NCBI GenBank assembly: GCA_963971225.1
Contig: OZ020270.1
Location: forward strand, 14,619,817-14,683,816
From: Melieria omissa
Lineage: Eukaryota > Arthropoda > Insecta > Diptera > Ulidiidae
Length of the DNA stretch: 64,000 nucleotides
Direction: 5' to 3'
In this document: piece after piece, positions 1 to 11,091 of the stretch
Layout: the number at the start of each line of letters is the position of its first letter
Position numbering within the stretch: the stretch's first letter is position 1
Program-made: the position numbers and the translations under genes
The notes under the pieces: generated by a model
Databases searched by the model: none
Seen by the model: only the letters and a program-made list of their open reading frames with translations
Told to the model about the DNA's origin: nothing

Positions 1-38
1 GTAAAAATGTGCAAAAATTTTATTAGTATAATAACCAA

Positions 39-605
39 TCACTGAAATACTTTGATCATACTTTTAAAAATATTACTGTAGGAAGTGATGCTGACCACTC
101 TAGATGCATTCTCATCACAATACATTTTGTACATTTGAATAATTGATAAATCGGCATGAAAATACATGCAGCTCGTATCTCTTCTGGTGTAGTGACTTTC
201 ATATTTGGGGAAACTATTTATGTGGTCCTTTATTTTTTTAATGTCGTTTTCAGATAGTTTGTTTGTTCTTGCTCCCGATCCACGTTTATCGGATAACTGA
301 CTATTGGGAGAATTAATTTTTTGTTTTTGGACACTTTTAAGAAACCTTTCACTTTCATCGAAGTATTGCTTGAAACATTTCTGGCATATTTGAATACTTC
401 TTCCGTTATACTCCAAATGATACTTCACATGAACGTTCGCTGACGAGGCTTTTCAGGATGTTTTTGCAGGCGTTTAGTTTTATTGTCTTCAATATCAATG
501 AATCCACCAATAAATAAAAGTCTTTGATTATATGTACCTAGTGCCCAATACTTATCGAAATATTCCTTTTGGATGCTGTCCGGTACTTTAGATTTGCACC
601 TCATT
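39..605 (-). pseudogene. TE-associated protein fragment, multicopy arthropod family
   Basis: Minus-strand coding remnant of a protein family that occurs in many copies in arthropod genomes and is probably transposon-encoded; I recall the family only by its conserved motifs and cannot assign a superfamily. Visible motifs are FDKYWALGTYNQR near the start, a Cys pair in ICQKCF, then DHINSFPKYESHYTR and ADLSIIQMYKMYC. One frameshift lies near 428-432, where the upstream frame (605 to 428) hits a stop and the frame carrying the Cys pair takes over, so no intact protein is made. The C-terminal DDE-like portion expected downstream is absent. Family placement is from memory; the open frame and the break are seen directly. 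Confidence 0.55.
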
Positions 606-1144
606 CGGCATTCAGAAACTATGTTAAGGGTCTAAAGGTTCTCTGAGCTATAACGCGTCCCTTTTTATTCACATATTTTTCCCAGTATTACGCCTTGCGA
701 AATTTGAAGCTGAATTATAAATTTACAATAATCGCTTAGCTCGACATAAGCGATTGTTGAAATGTTCGCAATTTCGGGAAACATTGATTTGTAAAATGTG
801 AAATAACAACTTAAGTCGATGTAAGCTTTTAAAGCAAAAACAAAAAATAGGAATTGGAACTTCTAATTAAACTTAGGCGATTATTGCAAATGCAATATGT
901 GTTCATTATAACTTAAGCGAATAAGTTTTTATTAATGACTTTTTTATTTAAAAGTTACAAACTGCCCGATTTTACACAAACGTAGAGCACAGTCAAGGGA
1001 ACATGGTGGCATCTATAACTCAATTTCTTCTTAAGTCGACTTAAGCGGTTATTGCTTTTGACCACAGAATTGTACATGTCTTTCTGTTCCTTGTATGTGC
1101 ATTGGAATTTGTGGATCAGCCAGTGGTGGTTCATCGAAATCTAA
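606..1144. other. Non-coding AT-rich stretch with TTAAG palindromes
   Basis: No gene is visible. Short related words of the type (c/a)ttaag(c/t)ga recur around 735-760, 805-825, 870-890, 910-925 and 1030-1050. They include a perfect 16-bp palindrome CTTAAGTCGACTTAAG at 1030-1045. The clustering looks like subterminal repeats of a decayed DNA element, which is inference. Confidence 0.4.
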
Positions 1145-1809
1145 CTATTCTACTAAGTGATCATATGGAATCTGTCGAGTAAATGCTGGTTCAAATAATA
1201 TATTGTCGTTATTCATATCAACCATATTGACATAATCGGTAGCAACGAAATTTAAAATATATTTTTTGTAAACTCTGAGTTTAGTTGGATCGCAAAATTT
1301 TTCTCGATAGTGTAAAATCTTTTTGATAGCTCTATCCCGTATTGCTTTTCGATCATCAAATAACATAAGATATTTTCTGGATGTGCGTAATATGAGTTGT
1401 TTTGAATTACACCATCTACAATATTACGTAAGTTTGGTTGTAAGTATCGTGTCCAACGTATAAATTTTAATAAAAGTGCACTGCCGTACACAACAGAGTT
1501 ATACAACTTCACATTGAAGTATATTGGCACATAAACTGTAATAATATAAACTGCCAAAGTTTTTAAATTGGTCGATGGTGTATTAGTTGTTACATATAAT
1601 CGTATTAATCTACTTGCTTTGGTTAACCAACGAGAATGTGCAATCAGTCCTGGTTTAATGTTAGCTAAATCAACTGGAACAATACCATTCGATATTGCTA
1701 TAGCTATTTGATATAAATATTTAACATCTGTTGATAGTTCGAGCTCATGTTCATGATCCATCATTGCAGGCATATTCTCCAGTGGTATTGGATCAAAATC
1801 AGCTACTAC

Positions 1810-1930
1810 CTGAAAAATGAAATGTTTAGATCAATTAAAATGCAATTATTTTATTTTAACTTTATTCCAATCGAAAAAGCAAAATAATGATAATAAATGA
1901 TGATATTAAATAAAATAAAGTGTTACATAC
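1810..1930 (-). other. GT-AG intron in the multicopy-family pseudogene
   Basis: On the minus strand the exon ends ...AAATTGCAG, followed by donor GTATGTAAC. The acceptor TTTTTCAG joins GTAGTAGCTGATTTTGATCC, giving the reading ...EKLQ/VVADFDPIPLENM across the splice. A 121-bp intron implies the gene copy was not a retrocopy. Confidence 0.7.
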
Positions 1931-2249
1931 CTGCAATTTCTCACATTCTTGAATAGCTTTGAATAACTTTCCACTTGCTGCTCGTGGTCCACTGGTGACT
2001 GTTTTGTCCAATGCTCACATAAATGATGAAATGGCAGTTCATTGAAATGTAGCAGACATATAAACCAGTGAATTGGTCTATTTAACTGTTTTTCAAATAA
2101 TCGTAAAACACCATTTTCTGTTCCAGTATTTGCTGGCTCACCATCTCTGCATATGCCAATTAATTGATCAACTGTTAATGTTTTATTGTTGAAAAATTCA
2201 TTCAGTTTTCTGTGGTTGGTTTTTGCATCTTCTTGACTACCCAAATTTA

Positions 2250-2562
2250 TTGGGTGTACAAGTAGAAAACCGCCGTTTTTTTCATAATTTGAGGCTTTAT
2301 TGCGTATAGCAAGGGAAATGGATTGCTGAGTCACACCCAAAGAATCCGCGAGTTCTTGTTGCGTCTGACAAGAATCTTCATCCAACAGAGTCTCCAAAGC
2401 TGCATCTTCAAACTTTTTCACGGGACCCGGCCGATCCTTGTCTCGTCGATCCTTCACGTCATAATCACCATTTTTGAATTTCACGAACCATTCTCGACAC
2501 GTTCTTTCACACGTTTCTGATCGGAATTCTCTCACCGATGTCCAAAGGTGGCACCACCACAT
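2250..2562 (-). mobile_element. mariner fragment, internally deleted
   Basis: The minus strand encodes the N-terminal helix-turn-helix part of a mariner transposase (TCREWFVKFKNGDYDV, then LLDEDSCQTQQELADSLG and VTQQSISLAI), then jumps directly to a mariner-type 3' end. The end (AAAAACGGCGG followed by TTGTACACCC, abutting TA at 2248-2249) resembles the intact mariner end at 30374-30404. The catalytic core is gone and the 5' inverted repeat is not recognisable. The remnant is fused in frame with the surrounding pseudogene ORF, so an ORF finder reports a chimeric 218-residue protein that is not a real gene. Confidence 0.75.
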
Positions 2563-3684
2563 GAAGCGACTCTATCTGAAACACCGAATCTATCGCACAT
2601 CATAGCAAAATTTAAGGCATCGTATCTTTGAGTATAATGACCTCGTCTCATTTGAACAGTTGCTTCTGGAACTTCTGTTGTTGCTTCATTTTCATCTTCA
2701 TCCATATGTACTTCAGGTGGTTCGTATGTTGTATCATCGGTACCAGTTGTAAGTGTTGGTATTGTTGTAGCTACTTCTTCAACGTCTTCCGTATATTCAG
2801 GTATTGCGAATTTCTATCATTATGCTGGTCCATCATAAATTCTTTTAGATATTCTGGAATCAATCCACACGAGCATTCTGTTGTTTTTAATTTGCAATTA
2901 CATTTGCCAATATAAAATAATTCGTTTATTGAATCAACAAATGCTTTAAATTCATCTCTTTTGTTTCTATGTTGTACATGTTTCTGGTATTTATCAAGCA
3001 AACCAGTTAATTTTTTGAAAACACTCTTTCTATTAATGATTTCAATATTTAATTTACACCAAATTTGGATCAATTTATCTGTTACGTGAGGAGTAAAAGT
3101 TTTATACGAGAACATTTTGTTTTCAAATTTAACACGATCACTTAAAAAAAATAATTTAAAATGTCACATTTAGTAGGCAAACTAAGATCATTTAAATCAC
3201 TTGATAAACCAAAAACAACAATATCTTGATGAGGCATGTTAGTCAATCTAGAGTCAAAACTTGTTGATGTTGTTGCTTCCATTTGCGAAGACAACGCGGA
3301 CGACGTTGATGGTTCTTGATTATCAGGGCCGTAGCGAGGGTCTCGGGGGCCCTTGTGCAAGATTTCGTAAGGGGCCCTTGAAAATGAATTTCTAAAAAAA
3401 AAAAAAAAGGTGATTTCGAAGCCTTTTCGAAGTCCATTAAAAAAAGGGTTCAAAGGTCGTGAGAAATTGAAAACAGCATTATACTTTGGTTTAAACAATT
3501 TCTTTATTTCTCATATGTGTGCACATACTATTACACTATATTCTGTATTAGGTAGATATTTTTACAGCCAAATATTCTAGACTGCATGTAATTATTTGTA
3601 ACTTACAAATAACGAAATCACAGAAACATCACTCATGAAAATATACTGTTCCTGCACATTAGGTGTCTCCTCAGTCTCTTGCGT

Positions 3685-6600
3685 TTACTTATTTCTCGAA
3701 AATGACTTTTTTCTCGATTTCATGGCGGCGAAACCATCAATCATTTTCGTGAAATCAATTTTTCGTGCTCTTTCATTCTCGATCGACAGAACAGCTAGCC
3801 CATTTAATCTTTCCTGCCCCATTGAACTCCTCAAATAATTCTTAATGAGCTTTAATTTTGAGAATGATCGTTCAGCAGAAGCTACAGTCACTGGGATAGT
3901 AAGGTACATTATACAAGCAGTATAAATATCCGAAAAAGTTGACATCAACGAACTGTGTTCAATCATGAGAAAATCGGCTAGCTGTTTTACCGTTTTCATT
4001 TGCTTAATTTTTGAATTGAAAGTAGATTTCATTGATAACAATTGTGCAGGAAAAGATGGTGATATGTAATCAGGAATTTTTCGAACAAATTTTTCTGCCT
4101 CTAAACTTATTTCGGCTTCATTTGAATTGGCTATGAATTGAGGTTGTACAATTTTGTATGTATCCATAATTGAAATCATTCCTTCAAATCTGTGTTTCAA
4201 TTGTACACAAATTGTATCAATCATTGGATAAAAAATGGAAACTTTGAAACATTTTTCGGGATCGCTGAGCCTTTCATCTTCGCAAAGTTCATCAAAGTGC
4301 TTTCTAACTTGTTTTCTTCTCTTTTCTTCAAATGTGTTTGCAATATTTAACTTGACACACAATTCGGCAGCTTCTGAGCGGAATTCATCGAAAGAATGGC
4401 GAATGTTCGTGACTTCTAAATAAGCATTTTCCAAATAATCTTTGGCTGAAAAAAGATCCAGTTCCTTTGCTTGAAGAGCTTGCGATGCAACGTTAACTTT
4501 CTGAAGGATTTTGCATTGAATTATAAGCAATAATATGAAATCAAGTCTTTCTAATTTTTTCAAAAGTCCTGCAGCTTCATTTCTCTCGTCTTGTTTTTTG
4601 CTCTTGAGTATTATCCGTGACAAACTTTTGAGAACATGCCCGAATCTTGCTTTGAGTGCATAAACAGCATCATGCCGACCAGGCCAACGAGTTGGATTTA
4701 GAGTTTTCAGGGTGATCCCGGGATTTTCTGAAAACTCATCATCATTTGAAAGTTGGAGATCTTTCCAGCGAACAATACTTTTCCCGAAAAAATTGTATAC
4801 GTCCTGGATCACCTCGAAAAAACGGTTTATTTTAGGATTGTGTTTCACTGCATCATTCAGTACTAAAGCCAAGTTATGCGCTGCACAATGAACATAATAA
4901 GCATAAGGAGCTGAATCTCTAACCCGTTTTTGAACGCCACTTAATTCACCGCTCATGACAGCTGCGCCATCGTAGGTTTGCCCACAACATTTTTTAATGT
5001 CTAATCCTTTTTTTTCAACTACATCAAGAATTTGTTCTGAAAGCTTGTCTGCACCTGGATTTTTTATTTCTAGAAACCCTGTAAATACTTCACATATTTT
5101 GAGCTCCAAAGGTTTACCAAAACTATCGTAAATAATTTGAACATACCGAAAAATTTGACTCAGTTGATCAACTTTACTTTTGTCTTGAGTTGAATCTAAA
5201 ACTAATGCGAAAAAAAGAGCATTTTTTAATTCATTTTCAATTTCAAGATTTACTTGTTTTGCAAGGACCGATATGAATTCATTTTGTGATGTTGGGCTCA
5301 AGTAATTTACCGATCCACTCGGTAGCTGTATCAATTCATGCATGACGGGATCATACTTTGCAAGAAGTTCCACGACGGATAAAAAATTGCCTTTTCCAGA
5401 ATCCGTTATTTTATCGCTACTCCCACGAAAAGCAAGGTTACAAGAAGCTAACATAAGTGTTACATCGAGGGTTCGCTCAATCACCTTACGCCAAAAATTT
5501 TGCTTGCGTTTGAAATCTTCTTCCAGTGCTTCCTCCATCGGTCCACATTTCCGCCATTGTTCGTATAATAAACACGAAGTTGTATGATTTTGTGAAGCTT
5601 CGTGAGATTTGATCTTTATCGAAATGTGTCCCCAGTCTCTTACACCACTGGTTGAGAACGGGTTTTGTGTTGAACCTACAGCAACTTTTTCCTGGAGAAA
5701 TAACCAACAAGGTTGGCAATAAGCACAATCCAACTCCGAAGAATAGCACAGCCAATTTCTAGTCAGCTTTAATCCAGATTTGGCGATGTGGTAGTAATAG
5801 GCATTCGAGAAGCAACGGTTATCTTGATTTTTATCACGTGGAAAAGGTCCTTGCGGTTGATTTGGACCAGATAAAATCATCGCTTGCTTGATATTGGTAT
5901 CAGTAATTACCGCCGGAAAAACATTACTCGAAGTAGAGGGTTCATCATGGCGTGAACGTGAGTTTGGTGTCGAAAGTGATATCTGAAAAAATTCGAACCC
6001 ACGCGAGTTAAACTTGAGACACATAAAAAAAATTTATGATGGTAAAATATCAAAAAAGCCTAAGTCTGCAATTGTGCTCTTAAAATTTAAAGTTGTCAAA
6101 AAAGAGTGACTTATTTGCTTAATCAATGAATTACTATAAAAATTCCCAATTGAAATATTTCTTTAGTCAAATCAAAAACGAGAACGAACAGCTCGGGACC
6201 GAGTCTCATTCATTCAAGAGCATAGGAGGCTCCCACTCTTGAAAAGAATGCGCAAAGCAAAATGCGCGAGAGTCAGTCGGAGCCAGATTGTCGAACGAAT
6301 CGGACTATAAGAAAGCATAGCTTTGAAGTTGCGGGACGCGCAAGAGAAGGGAGAAGTTCCCGCCCCGTCACCGCAAGCTATGGGTGGGAGTAAAAGGCGG
6401 TTTCTGTTCTCGTCATGTTCGTTCTCGTTAGCCACGAGTGTATTTGTAAAAAAACAATAAATTCTACCTCATCAAAATCGGAACTTTCAACACTGTCGAT
6501 ATTTGTTTCTGAATTTTCCGTATTGGCTGCACATTGTGGTGTTTCTGTCGTACCATCAGTATTGACCGGAATCGTTTCTTTATCCGAAGAAATTGAGCAA

Positions 6601-6854
6601 TAACTTTCGATCTCCTGGAAGGCTGAAAATAGATGAAACAAATACAGGAATTCTTTCAATATTATAGAAACTAATAAACTATATTTACCGTCACTTTCAT
6701 CGACATTTTTTTCTGGGACAATGTTTGTGTCTTCTTCACTTATGTTAACTCTTGTTAACCATGATGTCAGTTTTTTAGTATTTTCAACACTTGCACTTTC
6801 TTTACGCTTTTTTTCGGCTCTTTTCTGATGACCACTTGGATAGAAACGTTTCAT
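3685..6854 (-). CDS. hAT transposase, TTF zinc finger / DUF4371 / dimerisation, three exons
   Basis: I read three exons: 6854-6689 (ATG, protein begins MKRFYPSGHQKRAEKK), 6622-6468 and 5982-3685. All junctions are GT-AG (donors GTAAATA and GTAGAAT; acceptors ATTTTCAG and TTTTTCAG) and phases are consistent, giving 2619 nt and about 872 residues without an internal stop. The last exon starts ISLSTPNSRSRHDEPSTSS. It has a TTF-type zinc finger (WLCYSSELDCAYCQPCWLF), a DUF4371 RNase H-like core (LVLDSTQDKSKVDQ) and CGQTYDGAAVMSG. The C-terminal hAT dimerisation block contains TVASAERSFSKLKLIKNYLR. It cuts and pastes the element in the nucleus. Initiation at 6854 is inferred; an upstream in-frame ATG at 6923 exists but adds non-family sequence. 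The preserved frame suggests a recent or still active copy. Confidence 0.85.
6177..6429. mobile_element. MITE inside hAT intron
   Basis: A 253-bp insertion-like block lies within the second intron of the hAT gene (5983-6467). It is bounded by perfect 14-bp inverted repeats AACGAGAACGAACA at 6177-6190 and the complement at 6416-6429. It is more GC-rich than its surroundings and has no ORF of note. I could not define a target-site duplication, so the class is open. Confidence 0.6.
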
Positions 6855-7761
6855 ATTGCAACGGAAATCGTTGAACTTATTATTGTATCCCACAATGCCT
6901 GCATGTAACACGGTGTAACACAAACAGCGTGCTGAGCAATGCGCAATGTCGCTTCGAAAATGCGTATAAACGGTTAAACATTTTCAAAGTGCTTTGAAAA
7001 TCAGCTGATGGTGATGTACACTCAGGTTTTTGAGCATTTTCAACTAAAAACAAGCAACACCAACAGCGATTTTTCATTCAGACGTCAAAAAAAGGGAAAA
7101 ACGAAAAAATAAAAGCACACTTTTCAAACCGTCTGCAGTCAATTCGCTTCTGAAATAACTGTATAAACCAGTGCTGCCGTTTTCAATTTTTCTTCAGTAG
7201 CACATGTTATGATTTTTGGGTAGTAAAGTGCTTTTCATAATTATAGCACCACCAACTGTTTTGCGATTCTGACAAAACAGCCAATGTTAGAGTTTCAGTG
7301 TATTAGACGAAAATGTTGAGAAAGGCAAGTAAAGAAGAAATAACGGTAGACATTCATAGGTGTTAGTGCAAATAACTTTGCTAGAACAAAGAATGCGTTT
7401 TTTGCGTTTTTCATAATTATAGCACCACTACCAATTATTAAAATTTTTTATTCGTATCGAATATCGTTCGAATATTACTTTTAGCAATTCAAGCAAACAG
7501 ATAAGAGAAACAAATCAACAGAAAAAAAAAACGAAACACGACGAACAATATTTTTTTTATATTTTCTTCAAAATGGCATAGTTGAAATTTAAATAATAAT
7601 TTCTATGCACTGGTTGAATAAAAATGCTCAAAGTTCAAGAGAAATCGAACGAACGAATTCTAAAAAAAAAAAAAGAAATCTTCGGGGGCCCCTCAGGGCC
7701 GGGGGCCCTGGTGCGCCGCACCGCCTGAACATGCCTAGTTACGGCCCTGTTGATTATCCAT

Positions 7762-8926
7762 AATAACTTTGATATTATCACTGCACTCTTTGATTGTGTC
7801 ACACTAAATTTAAAAATAAAAAAAAATATTGGTATTGTGATAACCGAGTTTTTATTTAAGTATTTTGGAAAACTGCGTGCGCATTGCACGATGAACGATT
7901 AAGGAAGAAGGAAACGCAAGCTTGGCAACGTTTAGTGTTGGTAAACGTCATTATTTTGTAACTTCATTATTCAGTGTTACAAAGTTGTTCAATTGAACAA
8001 TCCTGCCATTGACGACTTATTCTACAGGTATCAATACAGATTCGGAAAGGTGATAAAAATACCTTTCAAACAAGCCCAGATTGAGAAATCTACTATAACT
8101 CTATCCGATTTTATGACGAATTTAATTAAATTATTCTATGTATATATTGAAAAATATCTATTTTGAAATTTTGGGGGGCTCCAAATCCGACTTAGAGCTA
8201 TGGTCTCTTGAGCAAAATTTCTCAGAATAACCTATAGATTACGTTTTTGCTATACGCTTCATCAAAAAAAATCGTTCCATACAATTTGACCCGCCCTAAT
8301 ATATATATATAAATTATGTTCATATGTACTTACTAAGTTACCCACAAATACACTGTAAAAAGGAGACGAATCTGTAATTTTTTTATTTTTTTTGAACCGC
8401 TTCGTCTGGCCAGACGACAAAGTCCATCCGAGGGTTAAGTTTGCCAAATGTTGCCGAAACTTTAAAAGCTTGCATAAAGTTAAAATTTGAAGTCAACCGC
8501 AAAAGCTTTCAGGTCATGTTAAAAAACTATTATTTTTTCAACAAAAAAGAAACAAGTCCATGTATTTTTAATAAAATGTTCAATACGTACTTAATTCATC
8601 GTTTTCCATTTCAAACTTTTTTTAAATTATTCGCACAACTTTTACAATGCACGCTTAAAACTTTACTATCAATACTGATTCAGCAAATAAATTTTCAATG
8701 ACTTGTCGATAAAGTGACTTTGACTGAGTACTGTCAAAAGGTACTCTATGTTTTAAAAAAACAAAGTGGACTTTTCATTGCTTTGGAGTATTTCCAACAT
8801 GATGAGGGGGAACAAAATTTATAACGGTATTTACGAAATTTGACTTTCGCACAGAAAAAGTGATCATTTGACCTAATGTGCACTGGTGTAATCTTTTCGA
8901 TAATTCAATGGATTCGTTCATTACAG
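7762..8926. other. Non-coding stretch, AT-rich
   Basis: Upstream flank of the multicopy-family pseudogene. No coding region is supported. A (TA)n run lies near 8300-8312 and a perfect 14-bp palindrome CGTCTGGCCAGACG at 8403-8416. The open frames at 8441-8701 and 8876-9136 have no recognisable domain; the latter runs into the LTR. Confidence 0.5.
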
Positions 8927-9161
8927 TGTACAGTGTTTATTACGAAATTGGGCAACTTTCGCCAACACGCCACACAACGTCTGCGCTGCTCACTGCTTGC
9001 TTCTCGTCTAATCTTGTTTCGCGCGTCCTCGCTACTCACTACTTCGTCGTGCCACGTCACCGTCGGCCATCATGCGCCGAGTAGTGCCATGGCTCGAATG
9101 TTGCCACTGCACCGAGTAGTGCCATGGCTCGGGTGATGCCACTGTACCCTTACATACTACA
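8927..9161 (-). repeat. LTR (3' copy) of the degraded element
   Basis: 235-bp repeat matching 11092-11326 at about 96%. On the plus strand it starts TGTACAGTGTTTATTACG and ends CTTACATACTACA. It contains a short internal repeat, GAGTAGTGCCATGGCTCG at about 9079 and 9114. Confidence 0.8.
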
Positions 9162-9289
9162 GTCGGCCGACCTGACACTTTGATCGACCCGATCAATCAA
9201 TATAAGTGAGCTTACATACTAGGCACAATCAATCAAATGGACCTTAGGATCTAAGTGTGAACAATCGTTCATTAAAACTAGGGTGCTGA

Positions 9290-9470
9290 AGGCTGAATAT
9301 GTAAATCATCTTCAATGGGGCGTTGCGGAAGTGACTCAATTGACTCGTTGCCCGGAGGCTCAATCCACCTACGAATATGTTTGCCTTCAATTATGCCCTG
9401 ATAGGGGAGTTGGGTAATGGGGCAATCGTCGATATCGCCTATGACATATCGGTTGTGAGGCGTATCATCA
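9290..9470 (-). pseudogene. Pol C-terminal remnant
   Basis: On the minus strand the frame reads TPHNRYVIGDIDDCPITQLP then YQGIIEGKHIRRWIEPPGNE. This resembles the integrase C-terminal (GPY/F-side) tail of Gypsy-type Pol. Its upstream codons (SEYLKFDRMLVIVPNYD) lie on the far side of the MITE at 9473-9971, so the MITE split this reading frame. Assignment to Gypsy is by motif impression only. Confidence 0.45.
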
Positions 9471-9472
9471 TA

Positions 9473-9971
9473 CAGTAGCGACTCGGTAAAAGCAACCGAT
9501 TAATGACAGGGGCAGTTGCAACTACCGAGTTTGTTGCAATTATCGAGTCTCAATTTTTGTATGAAAATTTGCAAATTTCATAAAGTTTTATAAGGGTTTC
9601 ATTAGAATTCATTATTATTTTATTCATATTTTGTAGTATTACAAAAAAAAAGAACTTAAACTAATCACATTCATTGTGTTTAAGAAAAATCAAACAGAAA
9701 CAAGAACTCCAAACATTTCTTAAAAAGGCTTTAATAAACAAAACAGTTTGATAACAATTTACTTTACTGATTTAAAGAAACTAGAGAGAGAAACGGGTCA
9801 TCAACTGACATTCTACTCCACAAAAAGAAAATAAGATGAAGAAAAAGTTGCGATTATTGAGGTTTTTTCGGCAGCAGTTGCTTTTACTGAGTCTATAATG
9901 TATAAAATTCGGTGGTTGCGATAATCGAGGAGTTGCGCAAATCGAGGGTTGCTTTTACCGAGTCGCTACTG
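9473..9971. mobile_element. pogo/Tigger-type MITE, 499 bp
   Basis: Perfect 25-bp inverted repeats (9473-9497 starting CAGTAGCGACTCGG, and its complement 9947-9971) are flanked by TA on both sides (9471-9472 and 9972-9973). CAGT-starting ends and a TA target are typical of pogo/Tigger elements. The subterminal motifs ACCGAGTTTGTTGC and TCGAGGAGTTGCG repeat the core of the terminal repeat. No ORF remains, so it must have moved with a transposase made elsewhere. It sits inside the Pol tail of the LTR element. Confidence 0.85.
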
Positions 9972-10314
9972 TATCATAATTCGGAACAATCACCAACATT
10001 CGATCAAATTTCAAATATTCGGAAGTAATCATAAGCAGTCACGGAACGGCGCAGCGAGCTGCGGATCAACGTCAATCTCGTCGGAAGACACGAAAACACA
10101 AGGATTTTGGAACTCATCAAGCACTTCAATGGCACTAAACCGCGACAACGTTCGTCGTGGAACGGCAAAAATTCGAAACAATTAATTAGAATTCGCCTAG
10201 ATGAACCCTCGCTTTCACTTACACTATTCAATTGAGCCACTTCGGAAGTCAGAGGTGAATTACAAATGCACACGTTCTTTTGTTCAATTAATCTGGCATT
10301 GCCGGAACCGTTAA

Positions 10315-10845
10315 TTACAGAATTATTTTCAGAAATAGGAATGACCGGGCAAGAATACAATTGGATTTTAAATGACTGAAGTGCATGCCGACCAAGCAGT
10401 ATCGGAAACGGAAGGGCGTCATTTGACAGAAGTTACAACCAATTACACTTGTGCACTTAGAATCACTTGACTTACACACAACACTCACTATTTGAAGCGC
10501 GCTCATGGTCTGCGCTATCCTCTCGTCGTTGCTATCGTCATCTTCTTGTTCGATCGGTCTGGCACTGTGGACATCCACAAACGCGGATCGTTGTTTCTTC
10601 GGCGCCTTCGGGCAGTCAGCGTATCGGTGATCAAGGTTGCCACATCGGAAGCACGAACCAGGAGCTCGGCGCTCTTTCGGACACTCGGCGGAGAGGTGTC
10701 CATAGCCGGAACAACTATAGCAGCGTGGTCCACTAGCTGCGGCTGAAGTTGGTGGTTTGACGTAAGTGGCACTCATCGAAAGCACGAACCAAGAGCTTGT
10801 CGCTCTTTCCGACGCTCGGCGGAGAGGTGTCCATAGCCGGAACAA
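10315..10845 (-). pseudogene. Gag C-terminus with CCHC zinc knuckles, running into a protease-like region
   Basis: The minus-strand frame contains two consecutive CCHC zinc knuckles, CYSCSGYGHLSAEC and CFRCGNLDHRYADC, typical of retrotransposon Gag nucleic-acid binding. Upstream (10782-10901) a duplicated segment carries a third, partial knuckle. Downstream of the knuckles the sequence turns into what looks like the start of pol. No Gag capsid or RT core is preserved. The ORF is not functional because the neighbouring coding blocks lie in other frames or are missing. Confidence 0.7.
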
Positions 10846-10901
10846 TTATAGCAGCGTGGATCACTAGCTGTGGCTGAAGTTGGTGGTTTGACGTAAGTGG
10901 C
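10651..10901. repeat. 131-bp tandem duplication across Gag zinc knuckles
   Basis: The stretches 10651-10770 and 10782-10901 are near-identical (both begin GCACGAACCA and end GACGTAAGTGGC) with a period of 131 bp. As 131 is not a multiple of three, the duplication shifts the reading frame between copies. Confidence 0.8.
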
Positions 10902-10903
10902 GC

Positions 10904-10997
10904 AGACTCAGCACTACTTGGCGCTTCGGAAAACTAAGCAGTACTTGGCGCTTCGGAAGACTCAGCACAACTTGGCTCTTCGGAAGACTCAGCACTA
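10904..10997. repeat. 27-bp tandem repeat, 3.5 copies
   Basis: Units of the type GACTCAGCACTACTTGGCGC plus TTCGGAA repeat every 27 bp, i.e. nine codons. On the minus strand they encode a Ser/Glu/Pro/Ala-rich repeat (SSEAPS-like) upstream of the Gag knuckles. They probably formed by slippage in a low-complexity Gag linker. Confidence 0.7.
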
Positions 10998-11091
10998 GGA
11001 GACTTTAACACAAATGTTGTTGACCGACACTCAGAATTGGCTTCTTTACCCCACACTTGAACTGTAGTACGCTTTATTTTGGAATTTTAAA

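Larger units (their letters stand above)
3323..7749 (-). mobile_element. Complete hAT transposon (ZMYM1-like transposase)
   Basis: Both ends carry the inverted repeat CAGGGCCGTA (start at 3323, reverse complement ending at 7749), flanked by a perfect 8-bp target-site duplication TTGATTAT at 3315-3322 and 7750-7757. The length is 4427 bp. Subterminal GC-rich blocks (GGGGGCCC) and short A/T runs mirror each other at the two ends. The element contains one three-exon transposase gene on the minus strand and a 253-bp MITE in its second intron. hAT elements make 8-bp duplications, so ends, duplication and protein agree. It landed in the start region of the multicopy-family gene. Confidence 0.93.
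1145..7761 (-). pseudogene. Multicopy arthropod protein of unknown function, broken by hAT and mariner insertions
   Basis: Minus-strand gene starting at the ATG at 7761-7759 (protein begins MDNQ, continued after the hAT insertion by EPSTSSALSSQ). Downstream blocks are FTPHVTDKLIQIWCKL, CNCKLKTTECSCGLIPEYL, ALNFAMMCDRFGVSDR, GVLRLFEKQLNRPIHWFICL with LLHFNELPFHHL, then ELSTDVKYLYQIAIAIS, HSRWLTKASRLIRLYVTT and HPENILCYLM. These are signatures I know from a large, uncharacterised arthropod family that is probably TE-derived. The copy is dead: a hAT element follows the fourth codon, a one-base loss in a T-run near 3140 shifts frame, a mariner fragment interrupts it at 2250-2562, and indels occur near 1975 and 1370. 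One GT-AG intron (1810-1930) is preserved. Function unknown. Confidence 0.7.

Noticed and set aside
1906..2562. A single 218-residue minus-strand protein
   Set aside because: It is a chimera of a mariner N-terminus, mariner 3' end and the multicopy-family protein; the fusion arose by insertion and is not a gene.
8876..9136. Plus-strand ORFs over the LTR at 8927-9161
   Set aside because: The same sequence recurs at 11092 as an LTR and the frames are not conserved between copies.
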